Below are positions 23,875 to 32,671 of a stretch of DNA of 49,716 nucleotides, piece by piece. This DNA comes from an uncultured Candidatus Melainabacteria bacterium (lineage in GTDB: Bacteria > Cyanobacteriota > Vampirovibrionia > Gastranaerophilales > Gastranaerophilaceae). Under the pieces are notes generated by a model. That model did no database searches. It saw only the letters and a program-made list of their open reading frames with translations, and was not told the DNA's origin. Every line of letters starts with the position of its first letter. The first letter of the stretch is position 1. The translations under genes and the position numbers were made by a program. The stretch is taken from positions 1 to 49,716 of the forward strand of contig CAKVGW010000005.1 of the NCBI GenBank assembly GCA_934747325.1. The letters are read 5' to 3'.

Positions 23875-24681
23875 ATGATTATAGATGCGCATGTTCATAT
23901 CGGGAATTCATTTTGGGGCAATTTTACTCCGGAATTTTTACTTGAAATAATTGGTGATAAAGTCTGTGTGTGTTCAAACTTAGCTGCAATTGATGCTTAT
24001 ACGGGAAAAGATGAATATGTAGCAAACAAAGAAATGTTAGACGCATCCGCTAAATACCCGCAAATCAAACCGCTTTATGTATGCGAGGTTGACAGAAGTT
24101 TGGATACAAACATAATTAGGCAAATGCTTAAAGATTATCCGCAATTTGTCGGACTCAAGTTCCATCCGGAATTTACAAAATTAACTGCGACTTCTGAGAA
24201 ATATGATAAATATTTGGAGGTCGCAAGACAATTTAGAAAACCTTGTCTTTACCATTCAGGACATATAAAGTCGCGTTTTTCATCACCTGCTTTAATTTAT
24301 CAAAAGGCAAAACAGTTCCCTGATGTACCGATAATTTTGGGACACTTGTCTACAGGTCCGAGAAGTTCACACGAAGAAGCAATCAAAATAATTGTAGAAT
24401 CAATAGAACAAAATACGGCTACTTTATATGTTGATGTATCTTGGGTTGATACTGAAGATGTTATTATGCTGATAGAAGCTTTGAAAAACACATCTAAAGG
24501 CGATTATACACACCGCATAATGTGGGCGTCAGACGCTCCTGTCGGTGACCATAATTTGAAAAAAGAATTCTATGATAGCAACTTAAATGCGTTTAAGACC
24601 GGTATTTTAGAATATTTCAATGACGAGGAATTGCTGAATAATCTTCTTTATTCAAATGCACAAAAATTATTTAATTTATAA
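23875..24681 (+). CDS. Amidohydrolase family protein (TIM-barrel metal-dependent hydrolase)
   Basis: A 268-residue protein of the amidohydrolase-2 type. MIIDAHVHIGNSFWG supplies the first HxH metal ligands, GLKFHPEF and YHSGHIK the middle His residues, ILGHLSTGPRSS another His, and MWASDAPVGDH the catalytic Asp. The frame opens at 23812, but that extension contains the hairpin at 23827. ATG 23875 has AAGGA seven bases upstream and places the HxH motif at the usual N-terminal position. The substrate is unknown. Confidence 0.82.
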   Translation: MIIDAHVHIGNSFWGNFTPEFLLEIIGDKVCVCSNLAAIDAYTGKDEYVANKEMLDASAKYPQIKPLYVCEVDRSLDTNIIRQMLKDYPQFVGLKFHPEFTKLTATSEKYDKYLEVARQFRKPCLYHSGHIKSRFSSPALIYQKAKQFPDVPIILGHLSTGPRSSHEEAIKIIVESIEQNTATLYVDVSWVDTEDVIMLIEALKNTSKGDYTHRIMWASDAPVGDHNLKKEFYDSNLNAFKTGILEYFNDEELLNNLLYSNAQKLFNL

Positions 24682-24690
24682 GGAGCGATT

Positions 24691-25314
24691 GTGTTTCAAC
24701 AATTTTCACCAAACATGTTAAAAACTTATGAACTTTGCCCAAAAAAGTTCTACTTGAAATATATTAAGGGTATAAATATGCCTGTTAATGATGACTTGTT
24801 TGAGTTTGGTAAAAATATTCACGCACTCGCTTCTTATTACTTACGAAAAGAAAATATAGAAAATATGGAAGCTTCGCTTACGCAAACCCAAAAATTGGTA
24901 TGGGAATATTTGAAAAGCATTAAATATTTTAGTTATGAAGTTGTTAATACCGAATATAACTTAGCTGTTAAAATTGGAAAACATTTTTTCGGTGGGCGTT
25001 TGGATGCTTTAGTTAAAAATGACGATACATATTATATTTTAGACTATAAAACAGGTTCTGCACCTAAAAATGCTAAATATGATTTTCAAACAATGATTTA
25101 TATATTAGCAGTAAAAGAATTTTTCAAAACAGATAAAGTGACTTTTATTTATATTGATTTGAAAAATAAAGATGAAGTAAAAATTGAGTATTCTAATACA
25201 CTTGAAACTGAATACAAAGACAAGCTTTTAAAAACAGTTGATAATATTGAAAAAGAAGAAGAACCAACTAAAAAAAAGAATTGTAACTGCGAATATTCGT
25301 TAGTTTGTTATTAG
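24691..25314 (+). CDS. PD-(D/E)XK nuclease with Cas4/AddB-like iron-sulphur cysteines
   Basis: A 207-residue nuclease starting with GTG behind AAGGAG. The nuclease core is GGRLDALVKN...YYILDYKTG, with D105, D118 and K120 as the PD-(D/E)XK residues. One Cys near the start (C16 in ELCPKKFYLKY) and three at the end (C198, C200, C206 in NCNCEYSLVCY) match the four-Cys [4Fe-4S] arrangement of Cas4 and AddB nuclease domains. It stands alone at the end of the operon with no CRISPR or helicase partner, so a general DNA end-processing role is likelier than CRISPR adaptation. Confidence 0.8.
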   Translation: MFQQFSPNMLKTYELCPKKFYLKYIKGINMPVNDDLFEFGKNIHALASYYLRKENIENMEASLTQTQKLVWEYLKSIKYFSYEVVNTEYNLAVKIGKHFFGGRLDALVKNDDTYYILDYKTGSAPKNAKYDFQTMIYILAVKEFFKTDKVTFIYIDLKNKDEVKIEYSNTLETEYKDKLLKTVDNIEKEEEPTKKKNCNCEYSLVCY

Positions 25315-25730
25315 CTCTTGCTGGCAATCTGCTTCACTGATAAGGGAAGCGGTTACCTCCCTTGTTAGGGAGGGCGCAGTTGTGCGAACGCAAGTGAGCG
25401 ACAAATGCGGGAGGGGATTGATTTATTCTTTTATGTTAATAACACCCTCTCCTGCCTTCGCACTACTATCCGATCAAAATTTCAAGTTATAGCGTTAGGA
25501 TTTCGTAATAAATTTCGTCAGAAGAATCTTAAATAATGTCAAGACAAAAAGATAAAAGTTAATAAAAAGCTGGATTGTTTCGGTGCTAATCGCACCTCAC
25601 AATGACGGCACGCCCGTAGTCACGCACCAAGTATTCTTGAGTACGATTAGCGCGAAAGAATTTGATATGTAAAGTTTTGTAACAATATATATGCCTTCGT
25701 GCAATTCTATAAAAGAAATATACTTTATAT

Positions 25731-25885
25731 ATATGTAAGTCGTAAATAAAACAAACCGACAAACATTAAATAAACACGAAACACATAACACAAACCTTTC
25801 ATACAACCTACACACTAACCTTCTACACATGAGGAATTATTAAACAAGATTCCAAACCCTTCATTTTTGAAGGGTTTTTCTTTTT
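25731..25885 (+). ncRNA. Candidate small RNA with G-poor body and intrinsic terminator
   Basis: A TATACT box (25719-25724) is followed by about 90 bases (25741-25830) with only three Gs, so this part should be unstructured. The region ends in the terminator at 25854-25877 with its T-rich tail. There is no convincing frame, only a four-codon ATG AGG AAT TAT TAA. No plus-strand gene lies between 25314 and the terminator, so the terminator needs another transcript to serve. The transcript ends are estimates. Confidence 0.4.
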
Positions 25886-25886
25886 G
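25854..25886 (+). terminator. Rho-independent terminator
   Basis: AAACCCTTCA (25854-25863), a four-T loop, TGAAGGGTTT (25868-25877), then TTCTTTTTG. It points along the plus strand. Read on the minus strand it could also receive transcription from elsewhere, but the minus-strand gene at 25901 starts far to the right and ends just here, so it may serve both. Confidence 0.85.
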
Positions 25887-25900
25887 TAACGTTATCAAAA

Positions 25901-26854
25901 CTATTTTACGCAATATACTTCTTGCAACAAGAAATCACAAATTTCTTTTTCTAAATGTACATTATAAAGTCCGTTGATTTCCTTAATAAAATAGCAAGGG
26001 CTTGTAACATTGACTTCTATAATCTTCCCATCAATTACATCTAAGCCTGCCATTGCAATACCCATTGCGTTGAGTTTTTTAGCAACATTTGTAAAATTAG
26101 CATATTCTTCACTTGAAAGTTCGGCAGAAGTAATAAAATTATCGTTATGAGTATTAAATTTAAAATCGTCCTGTGTTGGCAACTTTTTAATACAATACTT
26201 AAGAACTTTATCTCCTAATGTCAAAACTCTCTTATCACCTTGTTTTACGGCAGGAATAAATTCTTGAACCATTACAAGCGTGGTTTCATTATTTGTCATT
26301 GTATTAATAATTGTTCTTGTGTTTGGGTCTCCTTGATAAAGATACATAACACCGGAACCGAAACAACGATTTAGTGGTTTTAAAACAATTTGCTTATGAA
26401 TAGCCAAAAACGCTTCAATTTCTTCTAGCGATGCCGTCACAATATTATCTGTCATTAATTCTTTAAAATGCACGCTGTGTAATTTTTCATTAAAATCTCT
26501 AATTGCACTCGGAGAGTTAATGACTTGCGGTTTTGTAACAAAATCAAAAATGTATGTAGCGTTAATATAATCAATATCGACAGGAGGATCAGGTCTAAAC
26601 ATAACCAAATCAAACTCATCAATTTCTTTTTCTTGTTTTATATCTTTGTAAAAAATATTGTTTTCGCTTTTAAAAGTTTCAAAACACTTAGCAAATGCTT
26701 TATCTTGTTTTAAAGAAAGATTTGGGATAGTTGTTATAAAAACTTCATTGCCTCTTTCCAAAAATTCTTTAATTATCCAAAAATTTGTAACAAGATTATT
26801 AAATTCAAAATATTTAAGTTCAATTTTATCAATAATAAAAAGTATTTTTTTCAT
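25901..26854 (-). CDS. gshB: ATP-grasp ligase, glutathione synthetase (GshB)-like
   Basis: A 317-residue ATP-grasp enzyme. VMFRPDPPVDIDYINATYIF is close to the GshB segment that begins MRKDPPFD. QIVLKPLNRCFGSGVMYLY gives the ATP-binding lysine and glycine loop, and GLDVIDGKIIEVNVTSPCYF the metal-binding end. GshB joins gamma-glutamylcysteine and glycine, and cyanobacterial-type cells use it. No gshA is nearby. The frame opens at 26917, but ATG 26854 has AGGAG seven bases upstream and gives the standard MKKILFIID start. Confidence 0.8.
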   Translation of the reverse strand: MKKILFIIDKIELKYFEFNNLVTNFWIIKEFLERGNEVFITTIPNLSLKQDKAFAKCFETFKSENNIFYKDIKQEKEIDEFDLVMFRPDPPVDIDYINATYIFDFVTKPQVINSPSAIRDFNEKLHSVHFKELMTDNIVTASLEEIEAFLAIHKQIVLKPLNRCFGSGVMYLYQGDPNTRTIINTMTNNETTLVMVQEFIPAVKQGDKRVLTLGDKVLKYCIKKLPTQDDFKFNTHNDNFITSAELSSEEYANFTNVAKKLNAMGIAMAGLDVIDGKIIEVNVTSPCYFIKEINGLYNVHLEKEICDFLLQEVYCVK

Positions 26855-26944
26855 AGCTAAACTCCTCATCTGATTTGAATTTATCACTAAAATAATTAGT
26901 GTACAACTATCCTGCAAGGCAAGAAAATTTATTTTTTCAACTTT

Positions 26945-26973
26945 TTGATGGATGGTTATATTTTTTGTATAAT
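26945..26973 (+). promoter_or_regulatory. Strong sigma70-type promoter
   Basis: TTGATG (26945-26950), 17 bases, TATAAT (26968-26973). It lies 35 bases upstream of GTG 27008, inside the longer frame, and so argues for the GTG start of the beta-lactamase-fold gene. Confidence 0.75.
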
Positions 26974-27007
26974 GATATTATTAGAATGGGATTTGGAGGA
27001 GATATTT

Positions 27008-28192
27008 GTGTACGCATATCAACAACAGCAAAGAACTAACCGTAATTTACATGTAGTTTCAAATAGCAAAAGACCTGTTCATAAACAAGTTAAGAAGAAA
27101 ACTAATCCTGTTATAGAATTAGTAAGAATGGCTGTAGTATTTTCGTTCTTAGCTGTTTTTATTTACTTTGTATTTCCTACTGCGTACAACAGACTTGTTA
27201 AGCAAGTTTTCATGCCGGATTCAATTCCAATGAATACAAAATCCAGCGTTAACATGGCTCAAGCTAAATTTAAAAAGCCTGTAGAAGCTGATTTATATAA
27301 AATTGCGAATCCCATGACAAATTATTTAAGCAACGACATGTTCAATAATCGTTTGCTTTTGACTCCAACCATCGAAAAAACTCATAGTGAAATTACGACT
27401 ATGTATCATACAAACGAAATGGCTGGGCTAAAATCACAGTTAACAGGGCTTATGGCACAATATCCTATGATTAAGCCTTCAATTTATGTTTGGGAATACG
27501 AAAAAGGGCAGTATGTTGATATCAATGGCGATAATTTGTATTCAGCGGCAAGTATAATTAAACTTCCTGTTCTCGTTCGTTTGTTCAAATCAATTGAAGC
27601 AAATCAAATGACAATTTATGATGAAATGCTTCTCACTGATTATTATCAATCATCAGGTTCAGGCAATCTTCAATACGCTCAAACAGGTAGAAAATATTCT
27701 TTGGACAGTTTGGCAAAAACTATGATTCAAGATTCTGATAATACTGCTACTAATATGATAATGGCAAAATTAGGCGGCATGGATGATATTAATGTCGGTT
27801 TAAGAGATTGGGGAATCTCAAGAACTTATGTTAGAACTTGGCTTCCTGATTTAAAAGGTACAAATAAAACAACTGCAAAAGACATGGCAAAAATTCTTTA
27901 TAACCTTGATAATCCGGGATTTTTGAATATTAATTCAAGAGAATTCATTATTGATTATATGAGTCATGTTAAAAATAATAGATTAATAGCAGCAGGTTTG
28001 GGTGATGGTGCAATGTTTATCCATAAAACAGGTGATATTGGAACTATGCTTGGTGATGCCGGTATTGTTTTTGCGCCGAACGGCAAAAAATATATAGTGG
28101 TGATTCTTGCAAATCGTCCTCACAATGCGCCTCAAGGTAAAGATTTTATAGTAAAAGCTTCAAGCCTCATATATAAGGCAATCGTCGGATAA
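27008..28192 (+). CDS. Membrane-anchored class A beta-lactamase-fold serine hydrolase
   Basis: A protein of about 394 residues with a cytoplasmic basic start (Gln/Asn/Lys-rich), one membrane helix (VVFSFLAVFIYFVFPTAYN) and an outer enzyme domain. Class A motifs are visible: the Ser-x-x-Lys in SAASIIKLPVL, the SDN loop in QDSDNTATNM, and the KTG strand in HKTGDIGTM. Many such tethered domains in non-resistant bacteria act on the cell wall, and resistance is not implied. GGAGG lies eight bases before GTG 27008. The longer frame from 26945 would contain the promoter and is rejected. Confidence 0.8.
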   Translation: MYAYQQQQRTNRNLHVVSNSKRPVHKQVKKKTNPVIELVRMAVVFSFLAVFIYFVFPTAYNRLVKQVFMPDSIPMNTKSSVNMAQAKFKKPVEADLYKIANPMTNYLSNDMFNNRLLLTPTIEKTHSEITTMYHTNEMAGLKSQLTGLMAQYPMIKPSIYVWEYEKGQYVDINGDNLYSAASIIKLPVLVRLFKSIEANQMTIYDEMLLTDYYQSSGSGNLQYAQTGRKYSLDSLAKTMIQDSDNTATNMIMAKLGGMDDINVGLRDWGISRTYVRTWLPDLKGTNKTTAKDMAKILYNLDNPGFLNINSREFIIDYMSHVKNNRLIAAGLGDGAMFIHKTGDIGTMLGDAGIVFAPNGKKYIVVILANRPHNAPQGKDFIVKASSLIYKAIVG

Positions 28193-28316
28193 TTTTTATT
28201 AATAAATGTAACAATTTTAGCAGAATTTGCGCTTTTATGCGCAAATTTTTTTATGTCGGATTTTTTTTAATAGTATAGTAATAAATGAACAGTCAACATA
28301 AGAAGGATTTGTTTTT

Positions 28317-30371
28317 ATGAAAAACTTAAGGAGAAAATTATCAGCTTTAGCTGTAACCGCATTGTTTGCTTCAATGCAAGTATCTTACGCCGTAATTGAC
28401 ACAGGATTAGGCGGTGGCAATGGTGGTGCTGTAATTAATAATACAACAGGCGGTTTTGTTGATATTACAAAAGGAAACGGCTCTGCGGATTTGAATTTTA
28501 ACGGAAATTCTCATGTTAATTGGGATTCTTTAAACGTAAACAAAGGTGAAAGTTTGAATTTTAACGCGGTTGACGGTGCAAATAATTTAACAATTTTGAA
28601 CACTGTTAATCAGGGTATGTCAAAAATTTATGGTCAAATTAATTCAAACAGCGGTATCGGAAAATTGATTATTTCAAACCCAAACGGCATGTTGTTTGAT
28701 GGTGCAAAATTTACTACTGCCGGTGATTTGCAATTGACAACAAAAGATTTATCTAATGTAAGAGTTGAAGATTTAGGCAATTTGAACATTGATAACGCTA
28801 AATTTACAAAGCTTTATGACGATAACGGAAAATTAATTTCCATTAAAATTGATAACAATTCTGATTTCAGAGTTGGCGGTGATTACAGTATCGTAGCTGC
28901 AGGTATAAACGCAGCAAACTCTGCTATCACTGCAAAAACTGTTAAATTAGTAACCGCAAACGGTCAAGATTTCTTAGCTCTTGGTGCTACAGCTCCAACA
29001 AAGGCACAAACAGTTGCAAGATTATCAGCTATGAATATTAATGGTGATTTATATATCACAAATGAAGCAGGTGCTTTGGCTCTTGAAAATGGCGGAACAA
29101 TAAACGGCAACGTAAAAATTAATACTGAAGGTAATGTAAGTTTAAATAGAACAAACAATAACAAGAAGCTTACTGTTAACGGCAATGTGGATGTTAAAGG
29201 CAATGGCGCAAGAATGTTCTTAAGAAATGCTGAAGTCGATGGTAACTTAAATATGACAAACGGCGGCGGTTTCTTGGATGTTGGAGATGTTCATGTTACC
29301 AAGAATGCAAAATTAACTACAACTAATGAATCACAAAACCTTGATAAAAGTTGTGTCGGAACAATTAAACACTTTACACACGTTATTGGTGATACAAAAG
29401 TTGATGGTGATTTGAAAGTAGAATCAGTAAATAACGTTCACATTGGTGGTTATGATTATGATGCAAGAAAGCTTGCAGACGGTAAGTTAACAGTTGGTGG
29501 CAACTTGGATGTACATGCAACTGACGGTCACATCACAACTACTATTGATACAAGCGCTAATAAGATTTCTTACAAATCAGATAACTACAATATTTTAACA
29601 GATGGTAAAGCAACATTATCAGCTAAAGAGTATGAATTTTCAGCAAACGGCTATATTGGCGGTTTGAATAAGATTAATAATTATAGTGTCGATGATGTGA
29701 TTGTAAACGTAATGGAAAATTATAAACATATTAATGATTCAAAAAATCCGGCAAATGTAAATATTGCTGGCGGTAATATTACAAAAATTGATACTCCTAC
29801 AAATGCTTATATTGCTTCAAAAGGTGATGTTAAATTAACAGGTGCTAATGCTAAGAATGTTAATATTACAGCTCCGGGTAAATACATCGAAATTACAGGT
29901 CCTAATGTACACGCGGATAACATTATCGTTGGTAAAGAAACCGATAAGTTGAAAGTTGACTTCCCTTCTAGAGATTATACATTGAAGTATACAAACATTC
30001 GTGACGCAAAAGAAGTTACAGTAAAAGGCACTGACGAAATCACTTATGAATTAACAAACGGCCCTGACGGTTACAATACGCGAGACCCAAGACCAAACGA
30101 TACAACATACTTAGTTGGTCCGGACAAACCGGATGTTCCTAATCCACCAAAACCTGATCCTGATCCGGATCCAAATCCACCAACTCCTGATGACAATGAA
30201 AACATCAAAGTCTTAAGAAGCTATGAAAGACCGGACTCTGTAGATGCTGCTCAACCATACACTCCGGTAGCTTATGCAGCCGACTTGGATGATGATGAAG
30301 TTGATACAGGTGTTCGTAAGAACGTAGATGGCTCAGTAACAGTTGTTAGAGCATTCCCAATGATTAACTAA
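28317..30371 (+). CDS. FHA/two-partner-secretion-type exoprotein, first tandem copy
   Basis: A 684-residue secreted protein. Residues 1-25 (MKNLRRKLSALAVTALFASM, QVSYA) form a Sec signal. The next about 110 residues match the TPS/filamentous haemagglutinin N-terminal domain, with VNWDSLNVNKGESLNFN, ILNTVNQGMSKIYGQI and LIISNPNGMLFDGA. The body is a series of short beta repeats typical of a right-handed beta helix (NGNVKINTEGNVSLN, VDGNLNMTNGGGFLDVG). It then has a Pro/Asp linker and an end shared with its neighbour (PVAYAADLDDDEVDTGVRKN). No TpsB transporter is in the window. An adhesin or surface fibre is likely. Confidence 0.85.
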   Translation: MKNLRRKLSALAVTALFASMQVSYAVIDTGLGGGNGGAVINNTTGGFVDITKGNGSADLNFNGNSHVNWDSLNVNKGESLNFNAVDGANNLTILNTVNQGMSKIYGQINSNSGIGKLIISNPNGMLFDGAKFTTAGDLQLTTKDLSNVRVEDLGNLNIDNAKFTKLYDDNGKLISIKIDNNSDFRVGGDYSIVAAGINAANSAITAKTVKLVTANGQDFLALGATAPTKAQTVARLSAMNINGDLYITNEAGALALENGGTINGNVKINTEGNVSLNRTNNNKKLTVNGNVDVKGNGARMFLRNAEVDGNLNMTNGGGFLDVGDVHVTKNAKLTTTNESQNLDKSCVGTIKHFTHVIGDTKVDGDLKVESVNNVHIGGYDYDARKLADGKLTVGGNLDVHATDGHITTTIDTSANKISYKSDNYNILTDGKATLSAKEYEFSANGYIGGLNKINNYSVDDVIVNVMENYKHINDSKNPANVNIAGGNITKIDTPTNAYIASKGDVKLTGANAKNVNITAPGKYIEITGPNVHADNIIVGKETDKLKVDFPSRDYTLKYTNIRDAKEVTVKGTDEITYELTNGPDGYNTRDPRPNDTTYLVGPDKPDVPNPPKPDPDPDPNPPTPDDNENIKVLRSYERPDSVDAAQPYTPVAYAADLDDDEVDTGVRKNVDGSVTVVRAFPMIN

Positions 30372-30399
30372 TCAAATAAAATATAAAACTGGAAATATG

Positions 30400-30430
30400 A
30401 AAAAGCCCGCTTTTGCGGGCTTTTTCTTTT
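30400..30430 (+). terminator. Rho-independent terminator between the tandem FHA-type genes
   Basis: AAAAAGCCCGC TTTT GCGGGCTTTTT (30400-30425). A compact GC stem with a T run shows that the two paralogs are transcribed separately. Confidence 0.95.
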
Positions 30431-30553
30431 AACAAAATATCAGATTATTATATTAATAATAAAATTCGTTGTTACATTTCTTCACAATCGTGCAATTTCT
30501 GAAAATTGAAATACTTTATTATATTACGAGTATATAAAAATTAGGAGTATTAT

Positions 30554-32539
30554 ATGAAAAGTTTAAAAAGAAAATTTTCAGCATTAGCTCTAACGGCATT
30601 ATTTGCTTCTATGCAAGTTTCATACGCAGCTATTGATACCGGTTTAGGTGTCGGTAATGGTGGTGCGGTAATTAATAATACAACTGGCGGTTTTGTTGAT
30701 ATTAAAACCGGTAACGGTTCTGCTAATTTAAATTTTAATGGTGATTCACATGTTAATTGGGATACATTGAACGTAAACAAAGGTGAAAGCTTAAATTTTA
30801 ATGCAGTTGACGGTGCAAATAACTTAACAATTTTAAATACTGTAAATCAAGGCATGTCAAATATCTATGGTCAAATCAGTGCAAACAGCGGTATCGGTAA
30901 ATTAATAATTTCAAACCCAAACGGTGTTTTATTTGATGGTGCTACATTTGCAACAGCTGGTGATGCTATGATTACAACACAACCAATGACTGCTACATTT
31001 GTTAACGGTGCAATGAATGTTTCTAATGTAGCAACAACAACTCCTGTTGGCGTTGTAACTATTCAAGATTCTAACTTCAATGTAGGCGGACAATTCAATA
31101 TCTTAGCACCATCAATAAATGTTGTTAGAGGAACTGTTAAAACAAAAGATGGTTTGAAATTGATTACAGAAAACGGTCAAGACTACCTTTCAACAGGCAA
31201 TGAAGTTTCTACAAAAGGCGTAAGACTTGAAGCTGTTAATATAGACGGCAATGTTTATGTTATCGCTGATAAGGGCATTGTTAAAACTGTTGGCGGTGGT
31301 GATATCAAGGGTAACTTAAATGTTAAATCTGATGATAGCGTTGCTTTAAACTATGTTGATAACGGTAAAGTTCTTCATGTAACTGGTGACGTTGACGTCG
31401 ATGGTAATGGCGTTTTGATGTACGCTAGAAACACAAAAGTTGACGGCAATTTGAACATGACAAACGGCGGTGGTTTCTTGGAAGTTGGTAATGTTCAAGT
31501 CGGTAAAGATATGAATCTAACAACAGCTGCAAAATCAGAAAATCCTCAAGGATATAAACACTTTACTCACGTAGTTGGCAACAATAAAATTGGTGGAAAC
31601 GCCACAATTAATTCTAAAGATAACATTCACATCGGTAACTATAAAATTGAAGAAGGTAAACTTCTTGATGGTAGTTTGACAGTTGGCGGTAACTTAACAG
31701 CACACGCTCAAGATGGACACGTTATGGTTACAATTGACACAAGCGCAAACAAAATTTCTTTAAAATCAGATAATTTGAATGTATTATCAGATGGTAAAGC
31801 AACATTGAGTGCAAATGAATATGAATTTTCTGCAAACGGTTATATCGGCGGTTTAAGCGGAACTGAAAACAATACGGTTGATGAAGTTATTATTGCAGTA
31901 ATGGAAAACTACAAACATATTCCAAATTCAGTAAAAACTCCTTCTAATATGAACATTGCTGGTGGCAACATCACTAAGATTGATACTCCGTCAGTTGCTT
32001 ATATTGCATCAAAAGGTGATGTTAAATTAACAGGTGCTAACGCTAAAGATGTTCATATCACAGCTCCTGGTAAATATATTGAAATTACGGGTGATAAAGT
32101 TCACGCAGACAATATTATCGTTGGTAAAGAAACAGACAAGTTAAAAGTTGATTTCCCTTCTAGAGATTATACATTGAAGTATACAAATATTCGTGACGCA
32201 AAAGAAGTTACAGTAAAAGGTACTGACGTAATTACTTATGAATTAACAAACGGTCCTGACGGTTATAACACTCGTGACCCAAGACCTGAAGACACAACTT
32301 ACTTAGTTGGTCCTGATAAACCTGTAACACCCGATCCTGATAAACCAATTATCAATCCTGAAGATAATGACAACGTTAAAGTTCTTAAAGGATTTGAAAA
32401 ACCAGATGCGGTAGATGCTGCTCAACCATACACACCGGTAGCTTATGCAGCTGACCTGGATGAAGACGAAGTTGATACAGGTGTTCGTAAGAACGTTGAC
32501 GGTTCAGTAACAGTAGTTAGAGCATTTGTAATGGAATAA
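30554..32539 (+). CDS. FHA/two-partner-secretion-type exoprotein, second tandem copy
   Basis: A 661-residue paralog of the preceding gene with the same signal peptide, TPS domain (VNWDTLNVNKGESLNFN, ISNPNGVLFDGA), beta-helix repeats, Pro/Asp linker and C-terminal segment (PVAYAADLDEDEVDTGVRKN). The two differ most at about residues 130-200, where copy one has KLYDDNGKLISIKIDNN and copy two has MTATFVNGAMNVSNVATTTP. The linker is also shorter here. DNA near the C-terminal end is almost identical between copies (29961-30036 against 32152-32227), which suggests recombination or strong selection. It has its own leader, AGGAG ribosome site and terminator. Confidence 0.85.
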   Translation: MKSLKRKFSALALTALFASMQVSYAAIDTGLGVGNGGAVINNTTGGFVDIKTGNGSANLNFNGDSHVNWDTLNVNKGESLNFNAVDGANNLTILNTVNQGMSNIYGQISANSGIGKLIISNPNGVLFDGATFATAGDAMITTQPMTATFVNGAMNVSNVATTTPVGVVTIQDSNFNVGGQFNILAPSINVVRGTVKTKDGLKLITENGQDYLSTGNEVSTKGVRLEAVNIDGNVYVIADKGIVKTVGGGDIKGNLNVKSDDSVALNYVDNGKVLHVTGDVDVDGNGVLMYARNTKVDGNLNMTNGGGFLEVGNVQVGKDMNLTTAAKSENPQGYKHFTHVVGNNKIGGNATINSKDNIHIGNYKIEEGKLLDGSLTVGGNLTAHAQDGHVMVTIDTSANKISLKSDNLNVLSDGKATLSANEYEFSANGYIGGLSGTENNTVDEVIIAVMENYKHIPNSVKTPSNMNIAGGNITKIDTPSVAYIASKGDVKLTGANAKDVHITAPGKYIEITGDKVHADNIIVGKETDKLKVDFPSRDYTLKYTNIRDAKEVTVKGTDVITYELTNGPDGYNTRDPRPEDTTYLVGPDKPVTPDPDKPIINPEDNDNVKVLKGFEKPDAVDAAQPYTPVAYAADLDEDEVDTGVRKNVDGSVTVVRAFVME

Positions 32540-32564
32540 TTAAATTAGATGTAAGATGATAAAA

Positions 32565-32598
32565 CGTTCGGAATTTTTAAAGTTCCGAACGCTTTTTG
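32565..32598 (+). terminator. Rho-independent terminator after the second FHA-type gene
   Basis: CGTTCGGAA (32565-32573) pairs with TTCCGAACG (32583-32591) around an A/T-rich loop, followed by CTTTTTG. Confidence 0.9.
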
Positions 32599-32671
32599 TA
32601 TGTTAATAACTTGACGCAAATTTTTGTTACTTGTAAACTAATAAAATAATAGTTTTATTCGGGGGAGATAT

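Larger units (their letters stand above)
25315..25900. repeat. Non-coding gap with dispersed repeats and a candidate small RNA
   Basis: 25356-25373 is a hairpin (CCTCCCTTGTTAGGGAGG) that opens a diverged copy (25367-25416) of the repeat at 12289. 25445-25475 is CCCTCTCC...CACTACTATCCG, similar to the MITE end at 44762. 25571-25607 holds GGATTGTTTCGGTGCTAATC and CACCTCACAATGACGGC, a hairpin of a widely seen repeat type. 25680-25885 is described separately. No open frame here looks real. Confidence 0.65.

Noticed and set aside
24691..25314. CRISPR adaptation gene cas4
   Set aside because: No cas1, cas2 or repeat-spacer array is present. Cas4-like clusters also occur in AddB and other nucleases.
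25597..25830. 77-codon minus-strand frame in the repeat gap
   Set aside because: It covers a repeat hairpin and the G-poor stretch, giving an unlikely Cys/Arg-rich peptide, and has no ribosome site.
27008..28192. Antibiotic-resistance beta-lactamase
   Set aside because: The fold motifs are present, but the long cytoplasmic start and membrane anchor, and the wall-gene context, do not show a resistance enzyme.
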